In this document: in pieces, positions 1 through 6,111 of the stretch
How positions within the stretch are numbered: the first letter of the stretch is position 1
Layout: each line of letters begins with the position of its first letter
From: an uncultured Oscillospiraceae bacterium
Lineage (GTDB): Bacteria; Bacillota; Clostridia; Oscillospirales; Oscillospiraceae
NCBI GenBank assembly: GCA_900762005.1
Contig: CAAFEV010000009.1
Coordinates: 1-19,414, forward strand
Reading direction: 5' to 3'
Length of the DNA stretch: 19,414 bases
Notes under the pieces: generated by a model
The model's input: the letters and a program-made list of their open reading frames with translations, nothing else
Database searches by the model: none
Told to the model about the DNA's origin: nothing
Translations under genes and position numbers: made by a program

Positions 1-4
1 AAAT

Positions 5-48
5 ATTTCACAGCAAGGCTATTTCACTTGCCCGAAGGGCAAATTTCA
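5..48. repeat. Edge of a cluster of ATTTCA-separated mini-hairpins
   Basis: ATTTCA occurs three times in the same orientation, at 5-10, 21-26 and 43-48. The two intervals each hold a small palindrome: AGC-AAG-GCT at about 12-20 and TTGCCC-GAA-GGGCAA at 28-42. Alternation of a fixed hexamer with variable short hairpins suggests the end of a longer repeat cluster running off the left edge. Only two units are visible, so the repeat call is tentative. Confidence 0.45.
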
Positions 49-50
49 TT

Positions 51-84
51 GAAAAAACCCCATTCCGAAGAATGAGGTTTTTTC
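51..84 (-). terminator. Rho-independent terminator of the tRNA-Arg gene
   Basis: On the minus strand a hairpin with arms AACCTCATTC and GAATGGGGTT (with wobble pairs) around a TTCG tetraloop is followed by a run of T. It begins directly after the tRNA 3' CCA, so it ends the tRNA transcript. The stem is also A-rich on the other strand and could act weakly in both directions. Confidence 0.85.
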
Positions 85-161
85 TGGTACGCCGGAAGGG
101 ACTCGAACCCCCGACCTACTGGTTCGTAGCCAGTCACTCTATCCAACTGAGCTACCGGCGC
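85..161 (-). tRNA. tRNA-Arg (anticodon ACG)
   Basis: Read on the minus strand this is a 77-nt cloverleaf. The acceptor arm GCGCCGG pairs with CCGGCGT (G1-U72 wobble). The D-arm follows as TAGCTCAGTTGGATAGAG. The anticodon stem ACTGG/CCAGT encloses the loop CTACGAA, giving anticodon ACG at forward positions 125-127. The T-arm has the standard GGTTCGAGTCC core, and CCA is encoded at 85-87. In bacteria A34 of this tRNA is normally deaminated to inosine by TadA, so it reads CGU, CGC and CGA. It stands alone with its own promoter and terminator. Confidence 0.97.
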
Positions 162-187
162 ATTTGCACGCTCTCACGCGCTCAAAT

Positions 188-216
188 ATATTAGCACACT
201 GTCTGCGGAAATGCAA
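188..216 (-). promoter_or_regulatory. Sigma-A-type promoter of tRNA-Arg
   Basis: Minus strand: -35 TTGCAT (211-216), exactly 17 bp spacer, -10 TAATAT (188-193), preceded by TGTGC, an extended -10. Predicted start is near 181, about 20 nt before the tRNA 5' end. It lies between the U32 gene stop and the tRNA, so the tRNA is probably transcribed independently of the upstream operon. Confidence 0.7.
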
Positions 217-275
217 GCATTATTTTTGCATTTTCCCAAATTATTTGTCCCCGCCGGAGCCGGAATGCCGAAGCG

Positions 276-1502
276 TCAGACATCCTTCTCGGCGGAGAGA
301 TCGGCAGCCCGGCGCAGGATGCTGAACGGCGGAACCTGCCGGGGTAACTGCATTGTGAAAACCATCTGCGGATTACGTACCTCGGCCAAATGCTCCCCTG
401 CCTCATCGCGCAGCTCCTGCGCGCTGACGGGAAATGGACGGGTATCCGGCCCGACAAGCTCCAGCGCATCGCCCTCGGCAAATTTATTGCGCAGGGAGAG
501 CGTCGCCCTGCCGTTTTCATCGCAGTCGGTGACAATGGCACAGACCTGCCACGAGCGGATATAGCGGGAGTTTTCGTAATACTGACCGGGCTGGCCGAAG
601 TAAAAGCCCGTGGAATAGTGGCGGTGGGAGACGTGCTCGACCTCGTCGCGCCAGACGGCATCCGGCGTGCGTCCGGCTGCGCTATCGTCAAGGACATGGC
701 GGTATGCGCCGGTCACGATGGCAGCGTAATAGGCGGATTTTGCCCTGCCCTCGATTTTGATGCAATTCACGCCCGCCTGCATCAGCTCGTCCAGATGGTC
801 AATCATGCACATATCGCGGGAGTTCATGATATAGGTGCCCCTTTCGTCCTCAAAAACCGGGAAATACTCACCGGGGCGTTTCTCCTCGACCAAGGCGTAC
901 TGATAGCGGCAGGGCTGCGCACACGCGCCGCGGTTGCTGTCTCTGCCGGTCATGTAATTCGACAGCAGACAGCGGCCGGAATAGGAAACACACATTGCGC
1001 CATGGGCAAAGGTCTCCAGCTCCAAAGCCGCCGGTGTGCTGTCCCGAATTTTGCGGATTTCCGAAAGCGACAGCTCTCTTGCCAGCACCACGCGCTTTGC
1101 GCCAAGCTCGTACCACGCATTTGCGCAGGCGTAATTTGCAATGCTGACCTGCGTGGAGATGTGCCGTTCACAGCGCGGCGCATATTGCTCCGCCATGCGG
1201 AACACGCCCAAATCCGCGATAATCAGCGCGTCCACACCGCTTTGCTCCAGAAGGGCAAGGTGCGCGGGAAGCCCCGCAAGCTCATCGCTGCGGGGCATCG
1301 TGTTGACCGTCGCGTGAACCTTGACGCCGCGGGCATGGGCATAGGCGACTGCCTCGGGCAGCTCCTGCGCGGAAAAGTTCCCCGCGAAGGAGCGCATACC
1401 GAAGCTTGTCCCTGCCAGATAGACGGCATCCGCGCCGTAAAGCACTGCCATTTTCAGCTTTTCCATATCGCCTGCGGGCGAAAGCAGCTCGGGCTTATTC
1501 AT
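276..1502 (-). CDS. trhP: U32 family peptidase-like protein, TrhP-type tRNA uridine hydroxylation protein
   Basis: A 408-residue U32-family protein starting MNKPELLSPAGD. The U32 signature is clear at about residues 161-199: ELETFAHGAMCVSYSGRC, then SNYMTGRDSNRGACAQPCRY. Cysteines at 171, 178, 194 and 232 are candidate Fe-S ligands. Family knowledge: E. coli TrhP and Bacillus TrhP1/TrhP2 (YrrN/YrrO) act in prephenate-dependent 5-hydroxylation of wobble uridine in tRNAs; other U32 members modify 23S rRNA or serve in ubiquinone synthesis, so the precise substrate is inferred. Its ATG overlaps the end of mltG (ATGAATAA, 8 bp). The mltG-U32 neighbourhood matches B. subtilis yrrL-yrrN-yrrO, which favours the tRNA role. 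Length fits a YrrO-type protein; an upstream in-frame extension was discarded because it would read through mltG. It is the last gene of the operon. Confidence 0.9.
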   Translation of the reverse strand: MNKPELLSPAGDMEKLKMAVLYGADAVYLAGTSFGMRSFAGNFSAQELPEAVAYAHARGVKVHATVNTMPRSDELAGLPAHLALLEQSGVDALIIADLGVFRMAEQYAPRCERHISTQVSIANYACANAWYELGAKRVVLARELSLSEIRKIRDSTPAALELETFAHGAMCVSYSGRCLLSNYMTGRDSNRGACAQPCRYQYALVEEKRPGEYFPVFEDERGTYIMNSRDMCMIDHLDELMQAGVNCIKIEGRAKSAYYAAIVTGAYRHVLDDSAAGRTPDAVWRDEVEHVSHRHYSTGFYFGQPGQYYENSRYIRSWQVCAIVTDCDENGRATLSLRNKFAEGDALELVGPDTRPFPVSAQELRDEAGEHLAEVRNPQMVFTMQLPRQVPPFSILRRAADLSAEKDV

Positions 1503-3039
1503 CTGTGCTTGCCTGTGAGCCGAGGAAGGCATTGTGCTCTTCATAGGTTTCGGAGAAGTGGTGGTAGCCTGTGGACTTGTCCAAGGCATAGTAATAATAA
1601 TTCGTAGTTGACGGGTTGAGCGACGCGGCAATGCTCGAAAGACCCGGGTTGGAAATCGGGCCAGCCGGAAGTCCCTGATGCGTATAAGTGTTATAGGGGC
1701 TGTCCAGCTGCTTGTCCCCATCGGTCAGCTCGCGGTCAATGGAGCCGCCAAGCGCGTAAATCAAGGTGGCATCGATGTTCAGATACAGATAGTCCGCCGG
1801 AGAGCAGAGACGGTTGTAAATCACGGAGGAAATACTGCCCGCCTCCGAAGCGTCCGCCATTTCTTTTTCGACCATGGAGGCAACGGTCATCAGCTCATAA
1901 ACCGAAATCTGATGGTCGCCGATATAGCTCTCGTCGTAGCCTGCCGCCGCAAGACGCTCCCCGATTGCCTCGTTGAGGGCTTTGAGCTGCGATTGCGCTT
2001 CATCCGAGAATTTCTTTTTGAAGTTCGACAGCAGCTTGTCCACCACGCGCTCCGGGTCATCGTTTTCGTAGAAATCATAGGTGTCCGGGAAGAGGAAGCC
2101 CTCAAGACGGTTGTCCTCGCCGTAGGGAATGCCCTCCAGGAACCAATAGTCAAACTCTGTGTTTGCGGCGCACTGCCGCAGCTCTTCGGCGGTGCAGACG
2201 TTGTTCCGCTCCATCAGAGCAAAAATCTGCGCAGCCGTGTAGCCCTCGGGAATGGTGACACGCACGGTGATTTTATTCGGGCTGTTTGCCATCATTCCCT
2301 TGACCAGCGCATGGTAATCGTAATTATAAAAAAGGTCGTAATTGCCCGGCTCCATGTCCCCTTCGGAGTGGGTGAATTTGCAGTAGAATTTAAAAAGCCA
2401 CGGGTATTTGATTGCGCCCTTGTCCTTGAGCAGCTGGGCAATGTCATCGACAGTCGCGCCGTCCTCCACCGTTACAGAGAAGGACTCCTCCGATTTGCCG
2501 AACGCCATGACGTCCTTGGCGCACTCCCAGCCGCCGTAGCCGAGAGCGACGGCAATCAGCCCGACGATTACGACATAGAGCACTGCCTTTACCAGCAGCG
2601 GCACAAGGCGGCGGTTTTTCTTCTGCCTGGGCGCGTCGGGGGGCGTCGGCTCCTGTAGCGGCAGCGCGTTTTCCTCAGCGTCCGGCGGCAAATCCTCGAC
2701 ATAATCGCCGAGGGGCGGATGCTGCGCCTCATACTCGCCGTAGTCGGCAAAGGCATCCCCGAAATCCGGCTCAAACTCATGCGGCAGCGGCGGTGCAAGC
2801 GAAGGATCCGCAGCTTCGGACTCCGGCTGAAGGCCGGCAGGCTCCGGCATTGCGGGACTCGGCGCGTCGGGCACATCTGCCGCCGGATAAAAAGGGGCAG
2901 CGTCCGCCGTCGCTTCCTCGGGCACAATAAGCTCGCCCGGGGCGGCATCGATATCTATTTTTGCCTCGGCAAGCAGCTCGTCAAGCGAAGGCTCCAAGCC
3001 GTTTTCATCGGGAGCGTGAAAAAAATTCTGTTCAGACAT
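1495..3039 (-). CDS. mltG: Endolytic murein transglycosylase MltG (YceG family) with long cytoplasmic N-terminal tail
   Basis: A 514-residue membrane protein that cleaves nascent glycan strands on the outer face of the membrane. Residues 1-139 are acidic, Pro/Ala-rich and probably disordered; a basic stretch (QKKNRR, 139-144) precedes one membrane helix at about 146-168. A LysM-like region follows (about 185-235), then the catalytic YceG domain with LEGFLFPDTY (312-321), the catalytic glutamate in VASMVEKE (E391 by homology to E. coli E218), IYNR (407-410) and QGLPAGPISNPG (455-466). E. coli and Bacillus homologues are about 340-360 residues, so the tail accounts for the extra length; pneumococcal MltG also has a long cytoplasmic region. 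AGGAG lies 7-8 nt before the ATG. The gene sits between a DJ-1-like gene and the U32 gene in one operon. Confidence 0.95.
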   Translation of the reverse strand: MSEQNFFHAPDENGLEPSLDELLAEAKIDIDAAPGELIVPEEATADAAPFYPAADVPDAPSPAMPEPAGLQPESEAADPSLAPPLPHEFEPDFGDAFADYGEYEAQHPPLGDYVEDLPPDAEENALPLQEPTPPDAPRQKKNRRLVPLLVKAVLYVVIVGLIAVALGYGGWECAKDVMAFGKSEESFSVTVEDGATVDDIAQLLKDKGAIKYPWLFKFYCKFTHSEGDMEPGNYDLFYNYDYHALVKGMMANSPNKITVRVTIPEGYTAAQIFALMERNNVCTAEELRQCAANTEFDYWFLEGIPYGEDNRLEGFLFPDTYDFYENDDPERVVDKLLSNFKKKFSDEAQSQLKALNEAIGERLAAAGYDESYIGDHQISVYELMTVASMVEKEMADASEAGSISSVIYNRLCSPADYLYLNIDATLIYALGGSIDRELTDGDKQLDSPYNTYTHQGLPAGPISNPGLSSIAASLNPSTTNYYYYALDKSTGYHHFSETYEEHNAFLGSQASTDE

Positions 3040-3051
3040 CGTGTTTCTCCT

Positions 3052-3591
3052 TTATTGCAAGACAATTCCCGCTGCAACACGCTGCGCCGTGCGTGCATCA
3101 CGCAGAGCGGTAATCAGCTCCAGCGCGAACACGTAGGACGCACCCGCCGCCTTTGCGGTAATCACCCTGCCGTCCGTCACGGCAGGCACATCGCAGCAAA
3201 TTGCCGCGCCCATCTGCGCCTCCATGCCGGGATAGCAGACGGCTCTTTTTCCGTCCGTAATGCCGAGCGCGGCAAGCACGGTCGGCGCGGCACAGATTGC
3301 GGCAAGATAGCTGCCGCGGGCATAGGCTTTTTGAAGGATATCCAGCACTGCCGGGCAGGCATTGATGCTCGCCACGCCGCGTAAGCCGCCCGGCAGAATC
3401 AGCAGCTCCGCGTTTTCCGGAGCAATCTCCTCGGCGCGACAGTCGGCTTTCACGGTAATGCCGTGTCCGCCGGTAATCTCCATGCCGCCGATTCCCGCAA
3501 GCAGCACGGGAATATCCGCACGGCGCAGCAGGTCACAGGGTATGATTGCCTCTGTCTCCTCAAACCCGTCGCCGAGAATCATATATACCAT
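3052..3591 (-). CDS. DJ-1/PfpI family protein (YajL/ThiJ-like)
   Basis: A 179-residue single-domain protein of the DJ-1/PfpI fold. Family features: a conserved glutamate in FEETEA (residues 10-15), the LPGGLRG turn (66-72) and the nucleophile-elbow cysteine in AAICAAPTVL (C100). Members are described as glyoxalases, deglycases, chaperones or redox sensors; the sequence does not decide which. The start follows the tmk stop by 2 nt, and its GGAGGT Shine-Dalgarno lies inside the last codons of tmk, so the two are probably translated in a coupled way. The gene ends 12 bp before mltG. Its presence in a wall/tRNA-modification operon has no obvious functional reason; a protein-quality or stress role is only a guess. 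Several extra cysteines (19, 51, 79) are present. Confidence 0.9.
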   Translation of the reverse strand: MVYMILGDGFEETEAIIPCDLLRRADIPVLLAGIGGMEITGGHGITVKADCRAEEIAPENAELLILPGGLRGVASINACPAVLDILQKAYARGSYLAAICAAPTVLAALGITDGKRAVCYPGMEAQMGAAICCDVPAVTDGRVITAKAAGASYVFALELITALRDARTAQRVAAGIVLQ

Positions 3592-3593
3592 CG

Positions 3594-4262
3594 TTATACC
3601 TCCAGACAGCCCTTTACCAGTTCGAAAATCTCGTTGTGAATGTCCTCAATCGTGCGCATTTCGCCGTCCCTTGCGCATTGTATCATCGTCCAGCCGTAAT
3701 ACTTCGCGGCCTGTAGCCCGGTCTCGCGGCACAGACGCAGATAATCCATGTTCTGCTCGTGGATATCGGCAAGAGTGTGTGTTTTCGTCTCGCGGCTGCG
3801 AAGCATCTGCCCCGTGAGCTGCGTCGGAACATCTAAGTATATGACGATATCCGGACGGGGAAGTTCCAAATGGTCGTATTCCAGCTCGGAAATCCAACGG
3901 AAAAATGCTTCACGCCTCTCCGGCGGCTCCTTGGACGCCTGATGCACCGCGTTTGAGGTCGTGTAGCGGTTGGAGAGCATCAGTCCGCCGTCGTTATAGT
4001 ATTCTCCCCAGACCTTGCGATAGGACGCAAAGCGGTCGACTGCGTAAAAGGTGGAGGCTGCGTAGGCGTTGACATCGGACGGCCGCGTTCCAAATTCGCC
4101 GCCGAGATACATCCGTATCAGCGAGGACGACGGCTCGGAATACTGCGGAAAGTCCATCGTTTGAAACTCAATTCCCATTGCCCGCAGACGTTTACTCAAA
4201 AGCATGAACTGCGTGGTTTTGCCGGAGCCGTCCGTTCCCTCAAACACAATCAGCTTTCCCAT
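3594..4262 (-). CDS. tmk: Thymidylate kinase-like protein (dTMP kinase family)
   Basis: A 222-residue P-loop kinase; start MGKLIVFEGT chosen because AAAGGGG lies just upstream and the ATG follows the previous stop by 2 nt (a 35-residue upstream extension would run into the glycosyltransferase gene). The Walker A motif GTDGSGKTT is at 9-17. FPQYSEPSS (38-46) and VDRFASY (75-81) match nucleotide-monophosphate binding positions, NRYTTSNAVHQ (98-108) replaces the usual DRY region, DIVIYLDVP (138-146) is the fourth strand, and R155/R157 lie in the likely LID. Expected reaction: ATP-dependent dTMP to dTDP for DNA synthesis, in the cytosol. The FP motif and general layout are closer to eukaryotic/archaeal-type TMP kinases than to E. 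coli Tmk, so another deoxynucleoside or nucleotide substrate is possible. Confidence 0.85.
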   Translation of the reverse strand: MGKLIVFEGTDGSGKTTQFMLLSKRLRAMGIEFQTMDFPQYSEPSSSLIRMYLGGEFGTRPSDVNAYAASTFYAVDRFASYRKVWGEYYNDGGLMLSNRYTTSNAVHQASKEPPERREAFFRWISELEYDHLELPRPDIVIYLDVPTQLTGQMLRSRETKTHTLADIHEQNMDYLRLCRETGLQAAKYYGWTMIQCARDGEMRTIEDIHNEIFELVKGCLEV

Positions 4263-4264
4263 AG

Positions 4265-4987
4265 TTATTCCCCTTTCAAACGGCTTTTCACCGCTGCAAG
4301 TATATATTTCGGCAATCGGAGCATTCTTCCGATGCGTTTCGGTTGCTTGATTAAGCGATAGAGCCATTCCAGTTGCAGCCTGATCATCCAGCGCGGGGCG
4401 CGTTTTACCGTTCCGGCGATGCCGTCAAGTGTACCGCCCAAGCCAATCAGCAGGCGTGCAGACAGCTCATCACGGTGCGCAAACATGAATTTTTCCTGCT
4501 TCGGCGCACCCAGACAGACAAAAACAACGTCGGCTTTTGCCTCGTTGATTTTTTGGAGCACTTCCGTTTCGTCCTGAAAATAGCCGTCGGCAATGCCGCA
4601 GATGTTCAAGCCGGGCTGCTTTTCGCGCATTTTTTCCGCCGCAAGCTCGCCTACGCCCGGCTTGCTGCCAAGCAGGTAGAGCCGCGCGCCGGTTGACGCC
4701 AGCAGAGGCAGAATCGCCTGCGAAAACTCGATGCCGGCTACCTTTTGCTTCAGCGGCTTTTTGACGATTTTCGCCGCCAGAACAACACCCGCGCCGTCCG
4801 GCAGCACCAATGCCGCCTGATTGAGCAGCGTGCAAAAGTCTTGGTCGCGCAGTGCCTCGTATGCCATCTCGGCATTCGGCGTGACGCAGTAGCCCGTCTG
4901 CTGTCCCTGTAAAATCCTGGCGGCGCAGTCTACCGCCTCCTGCATGGTCACATTATCATATTGAACGCCCAGAATCTCTGTTTTCAT
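4265..4987 (-). CDS. WecG/TagA/CpsF family glycosyltransferase (GT26)
   Basis: A 240-residue GT26 enzyme. Visible motifs: VTPNAEMAYEAL (35-46), LPDGAGVV with the likely catalytic base D64, LYLLGSKPGVGE (103-114), VVFVCLGAPKQEKFM (154-168) and GLGGTLDGIAGTVKRAPRWM (182-201). The basic, amphipathic C-terminus (205-240) is the membrane-docking appendage known in TagA. TagA adds ManNAc to GlcNAc-PP-undecaprenol for wall teichoic acid; WecG and CpsF homologues act on other lipid-linked glycans, so the acceptor is uncertain and no other teichoic acid genes are seen here. Start: the ATG at 4987 has AGGAG 10 nt upstream, whereas an ATG 8 codons earlier has no Shine-Dalgarno and would sit at the predicted transcription start. 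First gene of the operon. Confidence 0.92.
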   Translation of the reverse strand: MKTEILGVQYDNVTMQEAVDCAARILQGQQTGYCVTPNAEMAYEALRDQDFCTLLNQAALVLPDGAGVVLAAKIVKKPLKQKVAGIEFSQAILPLLASTGARLYLLGSKPGVGELAAEKMREKQPGLNICGIADGYFQDETEVLQKINEAKADVVFVCLGAPKQEKFMFAHRDELSARLLIGLGGTLDGIAGTVKRAPRWMIRLQLEWLYRLIKQPKRIGRMLRLPKYILAAVKSRLKGE

Positions 4988-5020
4988 ACGTGCGCTTCTC
5001 CTGCGATTCATACTGAGTCT

Positions 5021-5049
5021 ATTTTATCACATTCTTTTTCGTTTGTCTA
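5021..5049 (-). promoter_or_regulatory. Promoter of the tagA-like/tmk/pfpI/mltG/trhP operon
   Basis: Minus strand: -35 TAGACA (5044-5049), 17-bp spacer, -10 TAAAAT (5021-5026) preceded by TGTGA (extended -10). The predicted start is near 5014, giving a leader of about 27 nt to the chosen ATG at 4987. The five downstream genes are spaced 2-12 bp apart or overlap, with no terminator seen until after the U32 gene. Confidence 0.7.
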
Positions 5050-5059
5050 TGCCGCTTTT

Positions 5060-5088
5060 TTCACATTCTCCCCGGCATGGCATACAAT
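5060..5088 (+). promoter_or_regulatory. Promoter of the cysteine-rich protein gene
   Basis: -35 TTCACA (5060-5065), 17-bp spacer, -10 TACAAT (5083-5088). Predicted start near 5095. It is back to back with the minus-strand promoter; the two -35 elements are only 10 bp apart, so the polymerases probably compete or share regulation. Confidence 0.65.
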
Positions 5089-5095
5089 GGTTTGA

Positions 5096-5111
5096 AAGCA
5101 TCTTTATGCTT
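5096..5111 (+). promoter_or_regulatory. Inverted repeat at the transcription start of the cysteine-rich gene
   Basis: AAGCAT-CTTT-ATGCTT is a perfect 6-bp inverted repeat at the predicted +1 region, 20-odd nt before the GGGAGGT Shine-Dalgarno. It could be an operator or a 5' stabilising hairpin; no protein can be assigned. Confidence 0.35.
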
Positions 5112-5136
5112 GAAAGAACGTTTGGGAGGTATTCTT

Positions 5137-5973
5137 ATGCCGGAAACTATCGCGGAAGGTGCTCGCCCCGTGGAGGTGGTCAGCCCCGTCTGCATTCATA
5201 CCGCGCAGATCATCGACTCGTGCCTGGATAAGGACTGTGTTGAAAACCTGCGGGTTTACCTGACTGCGCCCTCGCAGGCGGCTCTTGACGGCGCGACCGG
5301 AGCGAAAACCCGCTGCGCCGAGCTGCTTTATACCGATGTGGAAATTGCACCGCTTGCTTATAAGTGCGGCTACTATTCGATTGACCTGACTTTCTATTAC
5401 CGCATTGTCGGCGATGCGTTGCAGGGCTGCGGACGTCCGTGTACGATTACGGGCATCGCCGTGTTCTCCAAGCGCGTGGTACTCTACGGCAGCAAGGGCC
5501 GCGCAAAGACCTTCCGCAGCACGGACAGCGTGCCCTCGGGAGAGGATTTGCTCGCCTGCAATATGCCGCTTGCCGTTGTGGAGGCGTTGGACCCCATCAT
5601 TCTCTCGTCCAGAGTGCGCGAGGTCTGCGACTGCCACTGCGCTGAAAACGAGGTAACGGACATTCCCGCCTGCGTTGCCGCGTTCCTCGGCGAACAGCTG
5701 GTGCTCACAGGGGCGCAGAAGCGGCTGTATGTAACGCTCGGACAGTTTTCCACCGTGCGTCTGGAGCGCGACACACAGCTTTCTGTGCAGGCGTGCGAAT
5801 ACTGCACACCGTGCCGCGAATGCTGCGACGAGGAATGCTGCGAGGAGGATCCCTGCGAGCTGTTCGGGAAAATTGAATTTCCGATGCGTGCCTTTTTCCC
5901 GGAAAGTGCGGGCGGAAGTGCCTGCTGCCCGGAGGACGGCATCGGCGGCTGCAAATGCAACTGCAACGGGTGA
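5137..5973 (+). CDS. Cysteine-rich protein of unknown function, possibly spore-associated
   Basis: A 278-residue soluble protein with no signal peptide or membrane helix. Start chosen at MPETIAEG because GGGAGG stands 7 nt upstream; an ATG 20 codons earlier lies inside the promoter spacer. It has 25 cysteines (9%): scattered ones in a folded N-terminal part (for example C34, C60, C77, C98, C102), a CDCHC cluster at 164-168, and a dense tail (13 Cys in residues 220-276) with CEYCTPCRECC (220-230), EECCEEDPC and CKCNC. I recall similar N-terminal patterns (DCVENLRVYL, GYYSIDLTFYYRI, FSKRVVLYGSKG) in uncharacterised clostridial proteins but cannot name a family. Metal binding or disulfide cross-linking, for example in a spore coat, is inference only. 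It is monocistronic, between its own promoter and a strong terminator. Confidence 0.8.
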   Translation: MPETIAEGARPVEVVSPVCIHTAQIIDSCLDKDCVENLRVYLTAPSQAALDGATGAKTRCAELLYTDVEIAPLAYKCGYYSIDLTFYYRIVGDALQGCGRPCTITGIAVFSKRVVLYGSKGRAKTFRSTDSVPSGEDLLACNMPLAVVEALDPIILSSRVREVCDCHCAENEVTDIPACVAAFLGEQLVLTGAQKRLYVTLGQFSTVRLERDTQLSVQACEYCTPCRECCDEECCEEDPCELFGKIEFPMRAFFPESAGGSACCPEDGIGGCKCNCNG

Positions 5974-6030
5974 CGCTCTATCCTATGCAATAACTGCCTG
6001 TCCGTATTGCTGTTGCAATAAAAACAAAAG

Positions 6031-6073
6031 CGGCACGCACCGCGCTCCCTTTGCGGAGGACCGGTGCGTGCCG
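6031..6073. terminator. Bidirectional Rho-independent terminator between convergent genes
   Basis: A perfect 12-bp stem, CGGCACGCACCG (6031-6042) with CGGTGCGTGCCG (6062-6073), lies between the plus-strand cysteine-rich gene and the minus-strand permease. It is followed by TTGTTCCTTTT on the plus strand and CTTTTGTTTTTATTG on the minus strand, so it can serve both transcripts. Confidence 0.9.
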
Positions 6074-6111
6074 TTGTTCCTTTTCGGAAATATGGGAAAG
6101 AAGCCCGCTGC

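Noticed and set aside
207..236. Imperfect inverted repeat GGAAATGCAA / TTGCATTTTCC after the U32 gene
   Set aside because: Considered as the operon terminator, but no T-run follows on the minus strand and it overlaps the tRNA -35, so termination cannot be supported.
390..1607. Long plus-strand open frame (405 codons) opposite the U32 and mltG genes
   Set aside because: It is antisense to two clearly recognisable genes, has a composition typical of a shadow frame, and lacks any domain.
5077..5136. Earlier ATG giving 20 extra residues to the cysteine-rich protein
   Set aside because: That ATG lies inside the promoter spacer upstream of the predicted transcription start and has no ribosome site.
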